Below, in pieces: positions 56,765-64,000 of a stretch of 64,000 nt of DNA. This DNA is from Bradyrhizobium sp. WSM1743. GTDB lineage: Bacteria; Pseudomonadota; Alphaproteobacteria; Rhizobiales; Xanthobacteraceae. Both the position numbers and the translations under genes were made by a program. Under the pieces are notes generated by a model. It did no database searches. It was not told the DNA's origin and saw nothing but the letters and a program-made list of their open reading frames with translations. Each line of letters begins with the position of its first letter. Position 1 is the first letter of the stretch. The stretch spans positions 62,001 to 126,000 of the forward strand of contig NZ_AXAZ01000003.1 in the NCBI RefSeq assembly GCF_000473065.1, written 5' to 3'.

Positions 56765-57595
56765 ATGGCGAAGAAGAAACGCGGCGATGCGCATGGCGGC
56801 GGTCACGGCTGGTTCGTGACCTTCGCCGACCTCATGGGCCTGATGATGAGCTTCTTCGTGATGCTCGTCGCGTTCTCCACGCAAGACGCCAACAAGCTGA
56901 AGATCGTCGCAGGGTCCATGCGTGACGCCTTCGGCGTGCAGAGCGAAGCGCGCTACGCCGGCATCGTCGAGTCTGACGGTTTGCCGACCCGTCCGCGGCT
57001 GAAGAACGTCGATCACATTCAACCTGAAGATGCCTCGAATACGCCGACGCCGGATCAGGAGGACCGCGACCGCACGTCGGGGGCCAAGGTCAAGGTCGAC
57101 CGCAATTTCGCACTGGCGGCGGCCTCGCTGCGCCAGGCGTTGCAGGACATGCCGGAACTGACCGAGATGTCCAAGCACATCATGTTCGAGGAGACCAAGC
57201 AGGGCCTCAACCTGGAGATCGTCGACCAGGATGGCCGCTCGATGTTCGCCGACGGCTCCAAGGTGCCCTATGACCGTACCCGGCGCCTGGTCGAGAAGCT
57301 CGCGATCCCGCTCAAGGCCACGCCGCTCCGCGTTTCCATCGCCGGCCACACCGCGGCGGGCTTCGTGCCGACCCGCAGCGACTACGGGGCCTTTGATCTG
57401 TCGGCCGACCGCGCCAATGCGGTACGCCAGATCCTCGAACGCGAGGGCCTGCCGCCGTCGCACATCTTCGCCGTCTCGGGCAAGGCGGACACCCAGCCGC
57501 TGTTTCCGGACGATCCTTCGCTCGCCGCCAACCGGCGGGTGACCATCACCCTGATGCGCGAGGATCCGCCGCTGCCGCCGAATCTGAAGCCGTGA
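56765..57595 (+). CDS. MotB-like stator/OmpA domain protein
   Basis: 276 residues. N-terminal cytoplasmic basic segment, one membrane helix (WFVTFADLMGLMMSFFVMLVAFS) with the channel Asp expected in FADLM, a linker to about 150 and a C-terminal OmpA-like peptidoglycan-binding domain (RVSIAGHTAAGFVPTRSDYGAFDLSADRANAVRQIL, VSGKADTQPL). Forms the proton-driven stator with MotA. The stop codon overlaps the start of the repeat at 57594. Confidence 0.87.
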   Translation: MAKKKRGDAHGGGHGWFVTFADLMGLMMSFFVMLVAFSTQDANKLKIVAGSMRDAFGVQSEARYAGIVESDGLPTRPRLKNVDHIQPEDASNTPTPDQEDRDRTSGAKVKVDRNFALAAASLRQALQDMPELTEMSKHIMFEETKQGLNLEIVDQDGRSMFADGSKVPYDRTRRLVEKLAIPLKATPLRVSIAGHTAAGFVPTRSDYGAFDLSADRANAVRQILEREGLPPSHIFAVSGKADTQPLFPDDPSLAANRRVTITLMREDPPLPPNLKP

Positions 57596-57663
57596 GCATG
57601 ATCCGGGCCCGAGGGGCCGCGTTAGCGCAAAGTGGGCACCGGTTTTCCGACGCGATCATGCTC
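57594..57663. repeat. GAGCATGATC palindromic repeat
   Basis: GAGCATGATC (57594-57603) and GATCATGCTC (57654-57663) are perfect complements, with AAAGTGGGCACCGGTTTTCC inside. This wording recurs across rhizobial genomes. The MotB-like stop codon TGA at 57593-57595 overlaps its left end. Confidence 0.85.
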
Positions 57664-57844
57664 GGAAAATAGGCCTCTTGCGCTACCATCCTACCTGAGG
57701 CATGTCGTCGCGCAGGCGATGAACGTTGCTGCGGCGTCACAGCTTCTGTCCCGGTGCCTGCTATGGTGGAAGCCGATTGACAGGCGCGCGGGAAGCGTCA
57801 AAAGGCGCCGGATCAAATTCAGGGACGAAGCGTTTTCCACCCTC

Positions 57845-59746
57845 ATGACGGCGAGCATCACATCGGCCGAGACCCAGGATGGGCAACCGGTCACATCAGG
57901 CTTTTGGGCCCTCACGCTCGGGAGCATCGGCGTCGTCTTCGGCGATATCGGCACCTCGCCGCTCTACGCATTCCATGAGGCGGTCAGAAGCGCGGCGCAT
58001 GGCGAGCCGGTCTCGCGGGTCATCGTGCTCGGCGTGCTCTCGCTGATCCTGTGGGCACTGCTGATCGTCGTGACCGCCAAATACGTCTTGCTGCTGCTGC
58101 GCGCCGACAATAACGGGGAGGGCGGCACGCTCTCGCTGATGGCGCTCGGCCAGCGCGCGCTCGGGCGGCGGAGCTGGTTCCTGCTCGCGCTCGGCGTGGT
58201 CGGCGCCTCGATGTTCATCGGCGATTCCATGATCACGCCGGCGATCTCGGTGCTCTCGGCGGTCGAAGGCCTGAAGCTCGCAACTCCCGCGCTCGAGCAC
58301 TATGTCGTGCCGCTCACCGTCCTCATTCTGGTGCTGCTGTTCGCGGTCCAGAGCAAGGGGACCGCACTGGTCGCCTCGGCCTTCGGGCCGGTGATGGTGG
58401 TATGGTTCACCGTCATCGCCGTGATGGGAGCCGTCCACATCGCCGACGACCCCTCCGTGCTGGCGGCAATCAATCCCTATTATGCCGTGCAGTTCGTGCT
58501 GTCGCACGGCACGGTTGGCCTCGTGACACTCGGCGCCGTGTTCCTGGCGGTGACCGGGGGTGAGGCGCTTTATGCCGATCTCGGCCATTTCGGCCGCAAG
58601 CCGATCCAGTCGGCCTGGATGTTCTTCGTGCTGCCTGCGCTTCTGATCAACTATTTCGGGCAGGGTGCGCTGGTGCTGTCCGATCCCAGCGCGATCGAGC
58701 ACTCCTTCTATCGCATGGTACCCGAGAACCTCGTGCTGCCGTTGGTCGGGCTTGCGACTGCCGCAACCGTGATCGCGAGCCAGGCGGTGATCACCGGCGC
58801 CTATTCGCTGGTCTATCAGGCCGTGCAGCTCGGCCTCCTGCCGCGTTTCGAGGTGCGTTACACCTCCGAATCCCATGCGGGCCAGATCTATCTGCCGCGC
58901 GTCAACCGCCTGCTGCTGATCGGCGTGATGCTGCTGGTGCTGCTGTTCCACACTCCCAGCAATCTGGCCTCGGCCTACGGCATTGCGGTCTCAACCACCA
59001 TGGTCGCCGACGGCATCATGGGCTTCGTCGTGATCTGGAAGTTGTGGAACTGGCGTGCGGCGGCGGCCGCGGCCCTGATCATGCCCCTCGTCGTCGTCGA
59101 TTTGAGCTTCTTCAGCGCCAATCTGCTCAAGCTGCTCGAAGGCGCCTGGGTGCCGCTGCTGTTCGGCATCGTCATGGCGGGAACGATCTGGACCTGGCGC
59201 AAGGGCTCCGGAATCCTGATGCAGAAGACGCGACGGATCGAGGTGCCGCTGGACGATCTGATCCGGAGCCTGGAGAAGCGGCCGCCGCACATCGTCAAGG
59301 GCACCGCCGTGTTCCTGACCAGCGATCCCGCTTTCGTGCCGACCGCGCTCTTGCACAATCTCAAGCACAACAAGGTGCTGCACGAGCACAACGTGATCCT
59401 GACCATCGAAACCGCGCATACGCCGCGGGTCGATCTGTCGGAGCGGTTCAGGATGGAGAAGATCAGCGACAAGTTTTCCAAGGTGCGCTTGCGCTTCGGC
59501 TTCATGGAGCAGCCGAACGTGCCCAAGGCGCTCGCGATCGCGCGCAAGCAGGGCTGGCAGTTCGACATCATGTCGACGTCGTTCTTCGTGTCGCGAAGGT
59601 CGTTGAAGGCCTCGGCGCAGTCGGGCATGCCGCTCTGGCAGGACCATTTGTTCATCGCGCTGAGCCGCTCGGCCAACGATGCCACGGACTACTTCCAGAT
59701 CCCCACGGGCCGGGTGGTTGAAGTCGGAACCCAGGTCACCATCTAG
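57845..59746 (+). CDS. kup: Kup potassium uptake protein, copy 1
   Basis: 633 residues from ATG 57845; the open frame to 57632 is an extension without homology. [24 protein letters not shown] is the Kup start, followed by about twelve helices with [19 protein letters not shown] and [16 protein letters not shown], and a C-terminal cytoplasmic domain with [25 protein letters not shown]. Proton-coupled K+ uptake. Only 140 bases from the second kup. Confidence 0.95.
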   Translation: MTASITSAETQDGQPVTSGFWALTLGSIGVVFGDIGTSPLYAFHEAVRSAAHGEPVSRVIVLGVLSLILWALLIVVTAKYVLLLLRADNNGEGGTLSLMALGQRALGRRSWFLLALGVVGASMFIGDSMITPAISVLSAVEGLKLATPALEHYVVPLTVLILVLLFAVQSKGTALVASAFGPVMVVWFTVIAVMGAVHIADDPSVLAAINPYYAVQFVLSHGTVGLVTLGAVFLAVTGGEALYADLGHFGRKPIQSAWMFFVLPALLINYFGQGALVLSDPSAIEHSFYRMVPENLVLPLVGLATAATVIASQAVITGAYSLVYQAVQLGLLPRFEVRYTSESHAGQIYLPRVNRLLLIGVMLLVLLFHTPSNLASAYGIAVSTTMVADGIMGFVVIWKLWNWRAAAAAALIMPLVVVDLSFFSANLLKLLEGAWVPLLFGIVMAGTIWTWRKGSGILMQKTRRIEVPLDDLIRSLEKRPPHIVKGTAVFLTSDPAFVPTALLHNLKHNKVLHEHNVILTIETAHTPRVDLSERFRMEKISDKFSKVRLRFGFMEQPNVPKALAIARKQGWQFDIMSTSFFVSRRSLKASAQSGMPLWQDHLFIALSRSANDATDYFQIPTGRVVEVGTQVTI

Positions 59747-59760
59747 AACGCAACTGGCGC

Positions 59761-59782
59761 AGCCATGCGAAATTGCATGGCT
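59761..59782. other. Hairpin between the two kup genes
   Basis: AGCCATGC (59761-59768), loop GAAATT, GCATGGCT (59775-59782): an 8-bp perfect stem 14 bases after the kup 1 stop, followed by a second region of local symmetry (GGCTAGGCC). There is no T-tract, so this may be a processing or regulatory hairpin rather than a terminator. Confidence 0.5.
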
Positions 59783-59886
59783 AGGCCCCGGAATCGGGCT
59801 AGGCCATGCCGGCAGCGCAGGACTATAAGCCGCGCGCTCTTCCGCCGTTGTGCAGTGAAGCATTTTAGAGGCCACTGGGCGCTCCC

Positions 59887-61815
59887 ATGACAAGCGACGT
59901 AGCAGTTCCCGCCCCGGAAACGGCGGCGGCCAATGGGCATGGCGAGGCCCACACCACCGCCGGTTTCGGCGCGCTGACGCTCGGCAGCATCGGGGTCGTC
60001 TATGGCGATATCGGCACCAGCCCGCTCTACGCGTTCCGCGAGGCGGTGATGGCGGCCTCGGGCGCAGACGGATTGCCGACACCGGCCGCCGTGCTCGGCG
60101 TGCTCTCCCTGATCCTCTGGGCACTCGTCGTCGTGGTGACGCTCAAATACGTCGTGATCCTGCTCCGCGCCGACAACAACGGCGAGGGTGGCACGCTGGC
60201 GCTGATGGCACTGGCCCAGCGGGCGGTTGGCACCGGCGGGGCGACCATCGTCCTGCTCGGCATCATTTCCGGAGCCCTGTTCTACGGCGATGCCGTGATC
60301 ACCCCGGCGCTGTCGGTGCTGTCGGCGATCGAGGGCATGAAGGACGTCACCCTGAGGTTCGAGCCTTACATCGTGCCGCTCACCGTGGTGATCCTGGTCG
60401 CTCTGTTTGCCGTGCAATCCCGCGGCACCGCCCGCGTTGCCGCCTTCTTCGGCCCGATCATGTGTGTTTGGTTCGCGGTGCTCGCGGCCGCAGCGATCCA
60501 TCCGATCATCCAGCAGCCTCAGGTGCTGTACGCGCTGAATCCGCTTTATGCCGTGTCCTTCATGCTTCACCACGGCGTCATCGGCTTCGTGACGCTGGGC
60601 GCCGTGTTCCTGGCCGTCACCGGCGCCGAGGCGCTCTATGCCGACCTTGGCCATTTCGGCAAGCGGCCGATCCAGTTCGCCTGGTTCTCTATCGTGCTGC
60701 CATCGCTGGCGCTGAACTATCTGGGGCAGGGGGCGCTGGTCCTCAGCGACCCCGGCGCGATCGTGAGCCCGTTCTTCCAGCTCTTCCCGCAAGGCTTTTT
60801 CCGCGGCAGCATGGTCGTGCTGGCCACGGCCGCCACCGTCATCGCGAGCCAGGCCGTCATCACCGGCGCCTATTCGCTGACGCGGCAGGCGATCCAGCTC
60901 GGGCTGTTGCCGCGCTTTGAAATTCGCCATACGTCGGAAGCCCATTCCGGCCAGATCTTCATCCCGCGCATCAACCAGCTGCTGCTGGTCGCGGTGGTGC
61001 TGCTGGTGCTGTTGTTCCGCTCGTCCAGCGCGCTCGCGTCCGCCTACGGCATCTCCGTCACCGGCACCATGGTGGTCACGGCGATGATGGGCTTCGTCGT
61101 GGTCTGGAAGGGGTGGCGGTGGTCGGCGCTCACCGCGAGCGCGCTGATTGCGCCGTTCTTGTTCCTCGATTTGACCTTCCTGACCGCGAACCTCTTGAAG
61201 GTGTTCGAGGGCGGCTGGGTGCCGCTGGCGCTCGGCGCGCTCATGATCATCCTGATGTACACGTGGCGGCGCGGCAGCCGCCTCTTGTTCGAGAAGTCGC
61301 GCAAGCTCGAATTCCCGCTTGCCGACCTGGTGGCAATGCTGGAGAAGCGGCCGCCGCAGCGGGTGCCGGGCACTGCGGTGTTTCTGACCTCGGATCCGCT
61401 CAGCGCGCCGACGGCGCTGATGCATAGTCTGAAACACTACAAGGTGCTGCACGAGAAGAATGTCATTCTCACCATCGAGACCGCGCAGACCCCGCGGATC
61501 GATCCGGCCGAGCGGGTGAAGCTGGAGCAGATCTCACCGACCTTCTCCAAGGTGACGCTGAAGTTCGGTTTCATGGAATCGCCCAACGTGCCGAAGGCGC
61601 TCGCGATCGCCCGCAAGCTGGGCTGGCAGTTCGACATCATGTCGACCTCGTTCTTCCTGTCGCGCCGGGCGCTGAAACCCGCCGCCCATTCCGGCATGCC
61701 GCGCTGGCAGGACCGGCTGTTCATCTCGCTCAGCCGCTCCGCCAACGATGCCACCGACTATTTCCAGATCCCCTCCGGCCGCGTGGTCGAGGTCGGAACG
61801 CAGGTGACGATTTAG
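59887..61815 (+). CDS. kup: Kup potassium uptake protein, copy 2
   Basis: 642 residues. [24 protein letters not shown] and [37 protein letters not shown] and the C-terminal [27 protein letters not shown] match copy 1 block by block, so the pair is a tandem duplication of a K+/H+ symporter. Both end in the same [17 protein letters not shown] wording. Differences include a longer N-terminus in copy 2. Confidence 0.95.
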   Translation: MTSDVAVPAPETAAANGHGEAHTTAGFGALTLGSIGVVYGDIGTSPLYAFREAVMAASGADGLPTPAAVLGVLSLILWALVVVVTLKYVVILLRADNNGEGGTLALMALAQRAVGTGGATIVLLGIISGALFYGDAVITPALSVLSAIEGMKDVTLRFEPYIVPLTVVILVALFAVQSRGTARVAAFFGPIMCVWFAVLAAAAIHPIIQQPQVLYALNPLYAVSFMLHHGVIGFVTLGAVFLAVTGAEALYADLGHFGKRPIQFAWFSIVLPSLALNYLGQGALVLSDPGAIVSPFFQLFPQGFFRGSMVVLATAATVIASQAVITGAYSLTRQAIQLGLLPRFEIRHTSEAHSGQIFIPRINQLLLVAVVLLVLLFRSSSALASAYGISVTGTMVVTAMMGFVVVWKGWRWSALTASALIAPFLFLDLTFLTANLLKVFEGGWVPLALGALMIILMYTWRRGSRLLFEKSRKLEFPLADLVAMLEKRPPQRVPGTAVFLTSDPLSAPTALMHSLKHYKVLHEKNVILTIETAQTPRIDPAERVKLEQISPTFSKVTLKFGFMESPNVPKALAIARKLGWQFDIMSTSFFLSRRALKPAAHSGMPRWQDRLFISLSRSANDATDYFQIPSGRVVEVGTQVTI

Positions 61816-62097
61816 CCTCCAGCCGGGGCTCCGTCCGTCTCCACCGCAGTCATCGCCGGCTGGACCGGGCGATCCAGTATTCCAGAGGCGGCGCGGCTAG
61901 AACCGAGGAGCCGCGGCGTACTTGATTCCCCGAGATTCAGGCGTCCTGAAAGCCGGACTTCAAGTCGCTGCGATTTAGCTTTAACTTGCGCCGCGCGGCT
62001 CAAGTCTTTGTGGCGCTTGATTTTCGCCTGCTGAGAGGCGAGGTTGCCGCCGGCCGGGATCGCCCCGGGCATGCACCTTTCGACGTTGGAGGATGAA

Positions 62098-62424
62098 GTG
62101 GCAAACCAGGTACAGGATCTGACCCCGGACGAGGTCTCCAAGGGTGTCGCGGAAGGGCGCTATCTGCTCGTCGACGTCCGCGAGCCGAACGAGGTTCAGG
62201 CCGAAGCCTACCCTTACGGCGTCGTGGTTCCGCTCTCGACCTTCGATCCCAAGGCGATCCCCGATCCGCAAGGCAAGGAGGTCGTGTTTGCCTGCCGCTC
62301 GGGCAAGCGCTCGGTGACGGCCTCGCTCGCGGCGCAGGCGGCGGGCCTGCCTTACGACAAGCATCTGGCCGGCGGCATGCTGGGCTGGAAGGCGGCTGGT
62401 CTTCCCAGCAAGGTCGGTGGCTGA
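62098..62424 (+). CDS. Rhodanese-domain sulfurtransferase
   Basis: 108 residues from GTG 62098 because GGAGG precedes it by six bases; ATG 62071 is an alternative. Single-domain rhodanese: LLVDVREPNEVQAEAYPYGVVVPLS and active-site Cys in VVFACRSGKRSV, then AGLPYDKHLAGGMLGWKAAGLP. Transfers sulfane sulfur. Nine bases separate it from the aminotransferase gene. Confidence 0.92.
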   Translation: MANQVQDLTPDEVSKGVAEGRYLLVDVREPNEVQAEAYPYGVVVPLSTFDPKAIPDPQGKEVVFACRSGKRSVTASLAAQAAGLPYDKHLAGGMLGWKAAGLPSKVGG

Positions 62425-62432
62425 TCGGCCCG

Positions 62433-63611
62433 ATGTCCAAAAGCTCGTCCCTGAACAAGGTCTTCGCCGATCTTCCCGTCACCATCTTCGAGGCGATGTC
62501 GCAGGCGGCGCGCGACAACGATGCCATCAATCTCGGCCAGGGCTTCCCCGACGATCCCGGCCCTGAGGACATCCGCCGAGCCGCGGCCGAGGCCTCGCTG
62601 AACGGCTACAACCAATACCCCTCGATGATGGGCCTGCCGGAGTTGCGCCAGGCGATCGCGACCCATTACGGCCACTGGCACGGCCTCAAGCTCGATCCGA
62701 TGAGCGAGGTGATGGTCACCTCCGGCGGCACCGAGGCGCTGACCTCGGCGATCCTCGCCGTGGTCCAGCCCGGCGACGAGGTGATCTGCTTCCAGCCGGT
62801 CTATGATTCCTATCTGCCGATCATCCGCCAGGCCGGCGGCATTCCGCGCTTGGTGCGCCTTGAGCCGCCGCACTGGCGGCTGAATGAGGACATGCTGAAA
62901 AGCGTGTTCAATTCAAAGACCAAGGCGGTGCTCTTCAACAATCCTCTGAATCCCTCCGCGGTGGTCTATCCGCGCGAGGATCTCGAGCTTCTCGCGCGCT
63001 ACTGCCAGGAGTTCGATGTCATTGCGATCTGCGACGAGGTCTGGGAGCACGTCACCTTCGATGAGCACAAGCACATCCCGCTCATCACCATCCCCGGCAT
63101 GCGCGAGCGCACCATCAAGGTCGGCTCGGCCGGCAAGATCTTCTCGCTCACGGGGTGGAAGATCGGCTTCGTCTGCGCCGCCCCGCCCTTGCTGCGCGTT
63201 GCCGCCAAGGTGCACCAGTTCCTGACCTTCACCACCGCGCCGAATCTGCAGGCCGCCGTCGCCTATGGCCTCGGCAAGTCCGACGACTACTTCCGGTCGA
63301 TGCGCAAGGATCTGACGCGGAGCAGGGACCGCCTGACCAAGGGGCTGGAGAGCCTCGGCTTCCCGGTGCTGAAGTCGCAAGGCACCTACTTCCTCACCGT
63401 CGACCTGTCGCCGCTCGGGCTGAACGAGAGCGACACCGAGTTCTGCTGGCGCATCGTGAAGGACTACAAGGTGGCGGCCATCCCGGTCTCCGCCTTCTAC
63501 GAGCAGGACCCGGTGACATCAGTGGTGCGCTTCTGCTTTGCCAAGAAGGACGAGACGCTCGACACCGCGCTGGAGCGGCTGTCGGACGCGGTGCGCGGGC
63601 GCAAGAGGTAG
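62433..63611 (+). CDS. Class I/II PLP-dependent aminotransferase
   Basis: 392 residues. Fold-type I transaminase: [53 protein letters not shown], and [20 protein letters not shown] with the PLP-binding lysine; closing [18 protein letters not shown]. Related to kynurenine/methionine aminotransferases and similar C-S lyases; the substrate cannot be decided. The start lies nine bases after the rhodanese stop. Confidence 0.92.
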   Translation: MSKSSSLNKVFADLPVTIFEAMSQAARDNDAINLGQGFPDDPGPEDIRRAAAEASLNGYNQYPSMMGLPELRQAIATHYGHWHGLKLDPMSEVMVTSGGTEALTSAILAVVQPGDEVICFQPVYDSYLPIIRQAGGIPRLVRLEPPHWRLNEDMLKSVFNSKTKAVLFNNPLNPSAVVYPREDLELLARYCQEFDVIAICDEVWEHVTFDEHKHIPLITIPGMRERTIKVGSAGKIFSLTGWKIGFVCAAPPLLRVAAKVHQFLTFTTAPNLQAAVAYGLGKSDDYFRSMRKDLTRSRDRLTKGLESLGFPVLKSQGTYFLTVDLSPLGLNESDTEFCWRIVKDYKVAAIPVSAFYEQDPVTSVVRFCFAKKDETLDTALERLSDAVRGRKR

Positions 63612-63618
63612 ACGAGAG

Positions 63619-64000
63619 ATGACGAACGTCGGCCGCTCCGGATTTGGCTTTGGTCTTGCAATCGCCGCCGCGCTGACGTTGCTCCCCGGTCCCGCAGGGG
63701 CGGAGGAGCGCGTTGTCAACTTCTACAACTGGTCCAACTACATGGCGCCAGGCGTCCTTGAAGCCTTCACCAAGGAGACCGGCATCAAGGTGGTCTACGA
63801 CACGTTCGACGCCAACGAGACGCTGGAGACGCGCCTGATGGCCGGCAAGTCCGGCTACGACGTCGTGGTGCCCACCGCTTATTTCCTGCAGCGCCAGATC
63901 AAGGCCAACATCTTCCAGAAGCTCGACAAGTCGAAGCTGCCGAACCTCGCCAATGCCTGGCCGGTGGTGACGCAGCGCCTCGGCATCTACGATCCCGGCA
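63619..64000 (+). CDS. PotF/PotD-like polyamine-binding protein (partial)
   Basis: 127 codons before the window edge. Signal region [20 protein letters not shown] followed by [19 protein letters not shown] and [40 protein letters not shown], typical of PotF/PotD spermidine/putrescine periplasmic binding proteins; the NWSNYM tryptophan lies in the ligand pocket. The remaining transporter genes presumably follow. Confidence 0.9.
   Translation, partial: MTNVGRSGFGFGLAIAAALTLLPGPAGAEERVVNFYNWSNYMAPGVLEAFTKETGIKVVYDTFDANETLETRLMAGKSGYDVVVPTAYFLQRQIKANIFQKLDKSKLPNLANAWPVVTQRLGIYDPG

Noticed and set aside
57632..57844. N-terminal extension of kup copy 1
   Set aside because: The open frame continues upstream but lacks homology; the normal Kup start motif follows ATG 57845 within 20 residues.

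Overview
The window is high-GC chromosomal DNA from an alphaproteobacterium of the order Rhizobiales, most probably Bradyrhizobium or a close relative. Evidence: the coxM-coxN-coxO-coxP order of an alternative aa3-type oxidase as known from Bradyrhizobium japonicum, rhizobial-type single-copy genes (short-form psd, pssA, citramalate synthase, PleC/DivJ-like kinase), and several families of palindromic intergenic repeats of the kind that pepper Bradyrhizobium genomes. I identify 65 protein genes (the first and last cut by the window edges), one further gene that looks frameshifted, no rRNA or tRNA, no CRISPR array, and no insertion sequence or prophage. About 90 percent is ordinary housekeeping sequence.

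Layout. 1-1746: end of a PTS enzyme I-like protein, a helix-turn-helix protein and dhaK (dihydroxyacetone kinase driven by phosphotransfer). 2278-9919: dusA, a retroviral-type aspartic protease, a DUF1289 protein, a PleC/DivJ-like histidine kinase, NhaD antiporter, a beta-hydroxyacid dehydrogenase, a glyoxalase-fold protein and the Mrp/ApbC Fe-S carrier. 10125-21789: a 12-kb solute-uptake island with two tandem Tat-exported TakP-like TRAP binding proteins, two separate DctQM permease pairs, a MarR-type regulator with a four-cysteine tail and a TctDE-like two-component system. A 16-bp motif containing an 11-bp direct repeat occurs twice here (16163 and 17178) and is a candidate response-regulator operator.

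21959-28763: moaA, gph, rpiA, a DUF2059 protein, glutathione reductase, a bicupin and a tiny CxxC protein. 29249-37773: an NTF2-fold protein, a TerB / PGPGW-like / TerC / UPF0114 membrane module, a small exported protein bracketed by two direct copies of a repeat, a hydrolase, class II DAHP synthase, dgkA and nadE. 37799-42328: five-gene cytochrome oxidase operon on the minus strand. 42871-49830: DUF2189, DUF2865 and small secreted proteins, then a tightly overlapping cysS / 37-residue membrane peptide / GNAT / cimA operon and a frameshifted glyoxalase-fold gene. 50012-64000: LOG-type phosphoribohydrolase, an Atm1-like ABC exporter, psd-pssA, an RraA-like aldolase, an orphan MotAB-like stator pair, two tandem kup potassium transporters, rhodanese, an aminotransferase and the start of a PotF-like binding protein.

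No clear-cut new defence or mobile system is present. The most interesting parts are the TRAP/two-component island with its repeated operator-like motif, the TerB-PGPGW-TerC-UPF0114 module, the overlapping micro-ORF at 47124, and the effect of intergenic repeats on neighbouring genes (a kinase whose C-terminus is encoded by a repeat).
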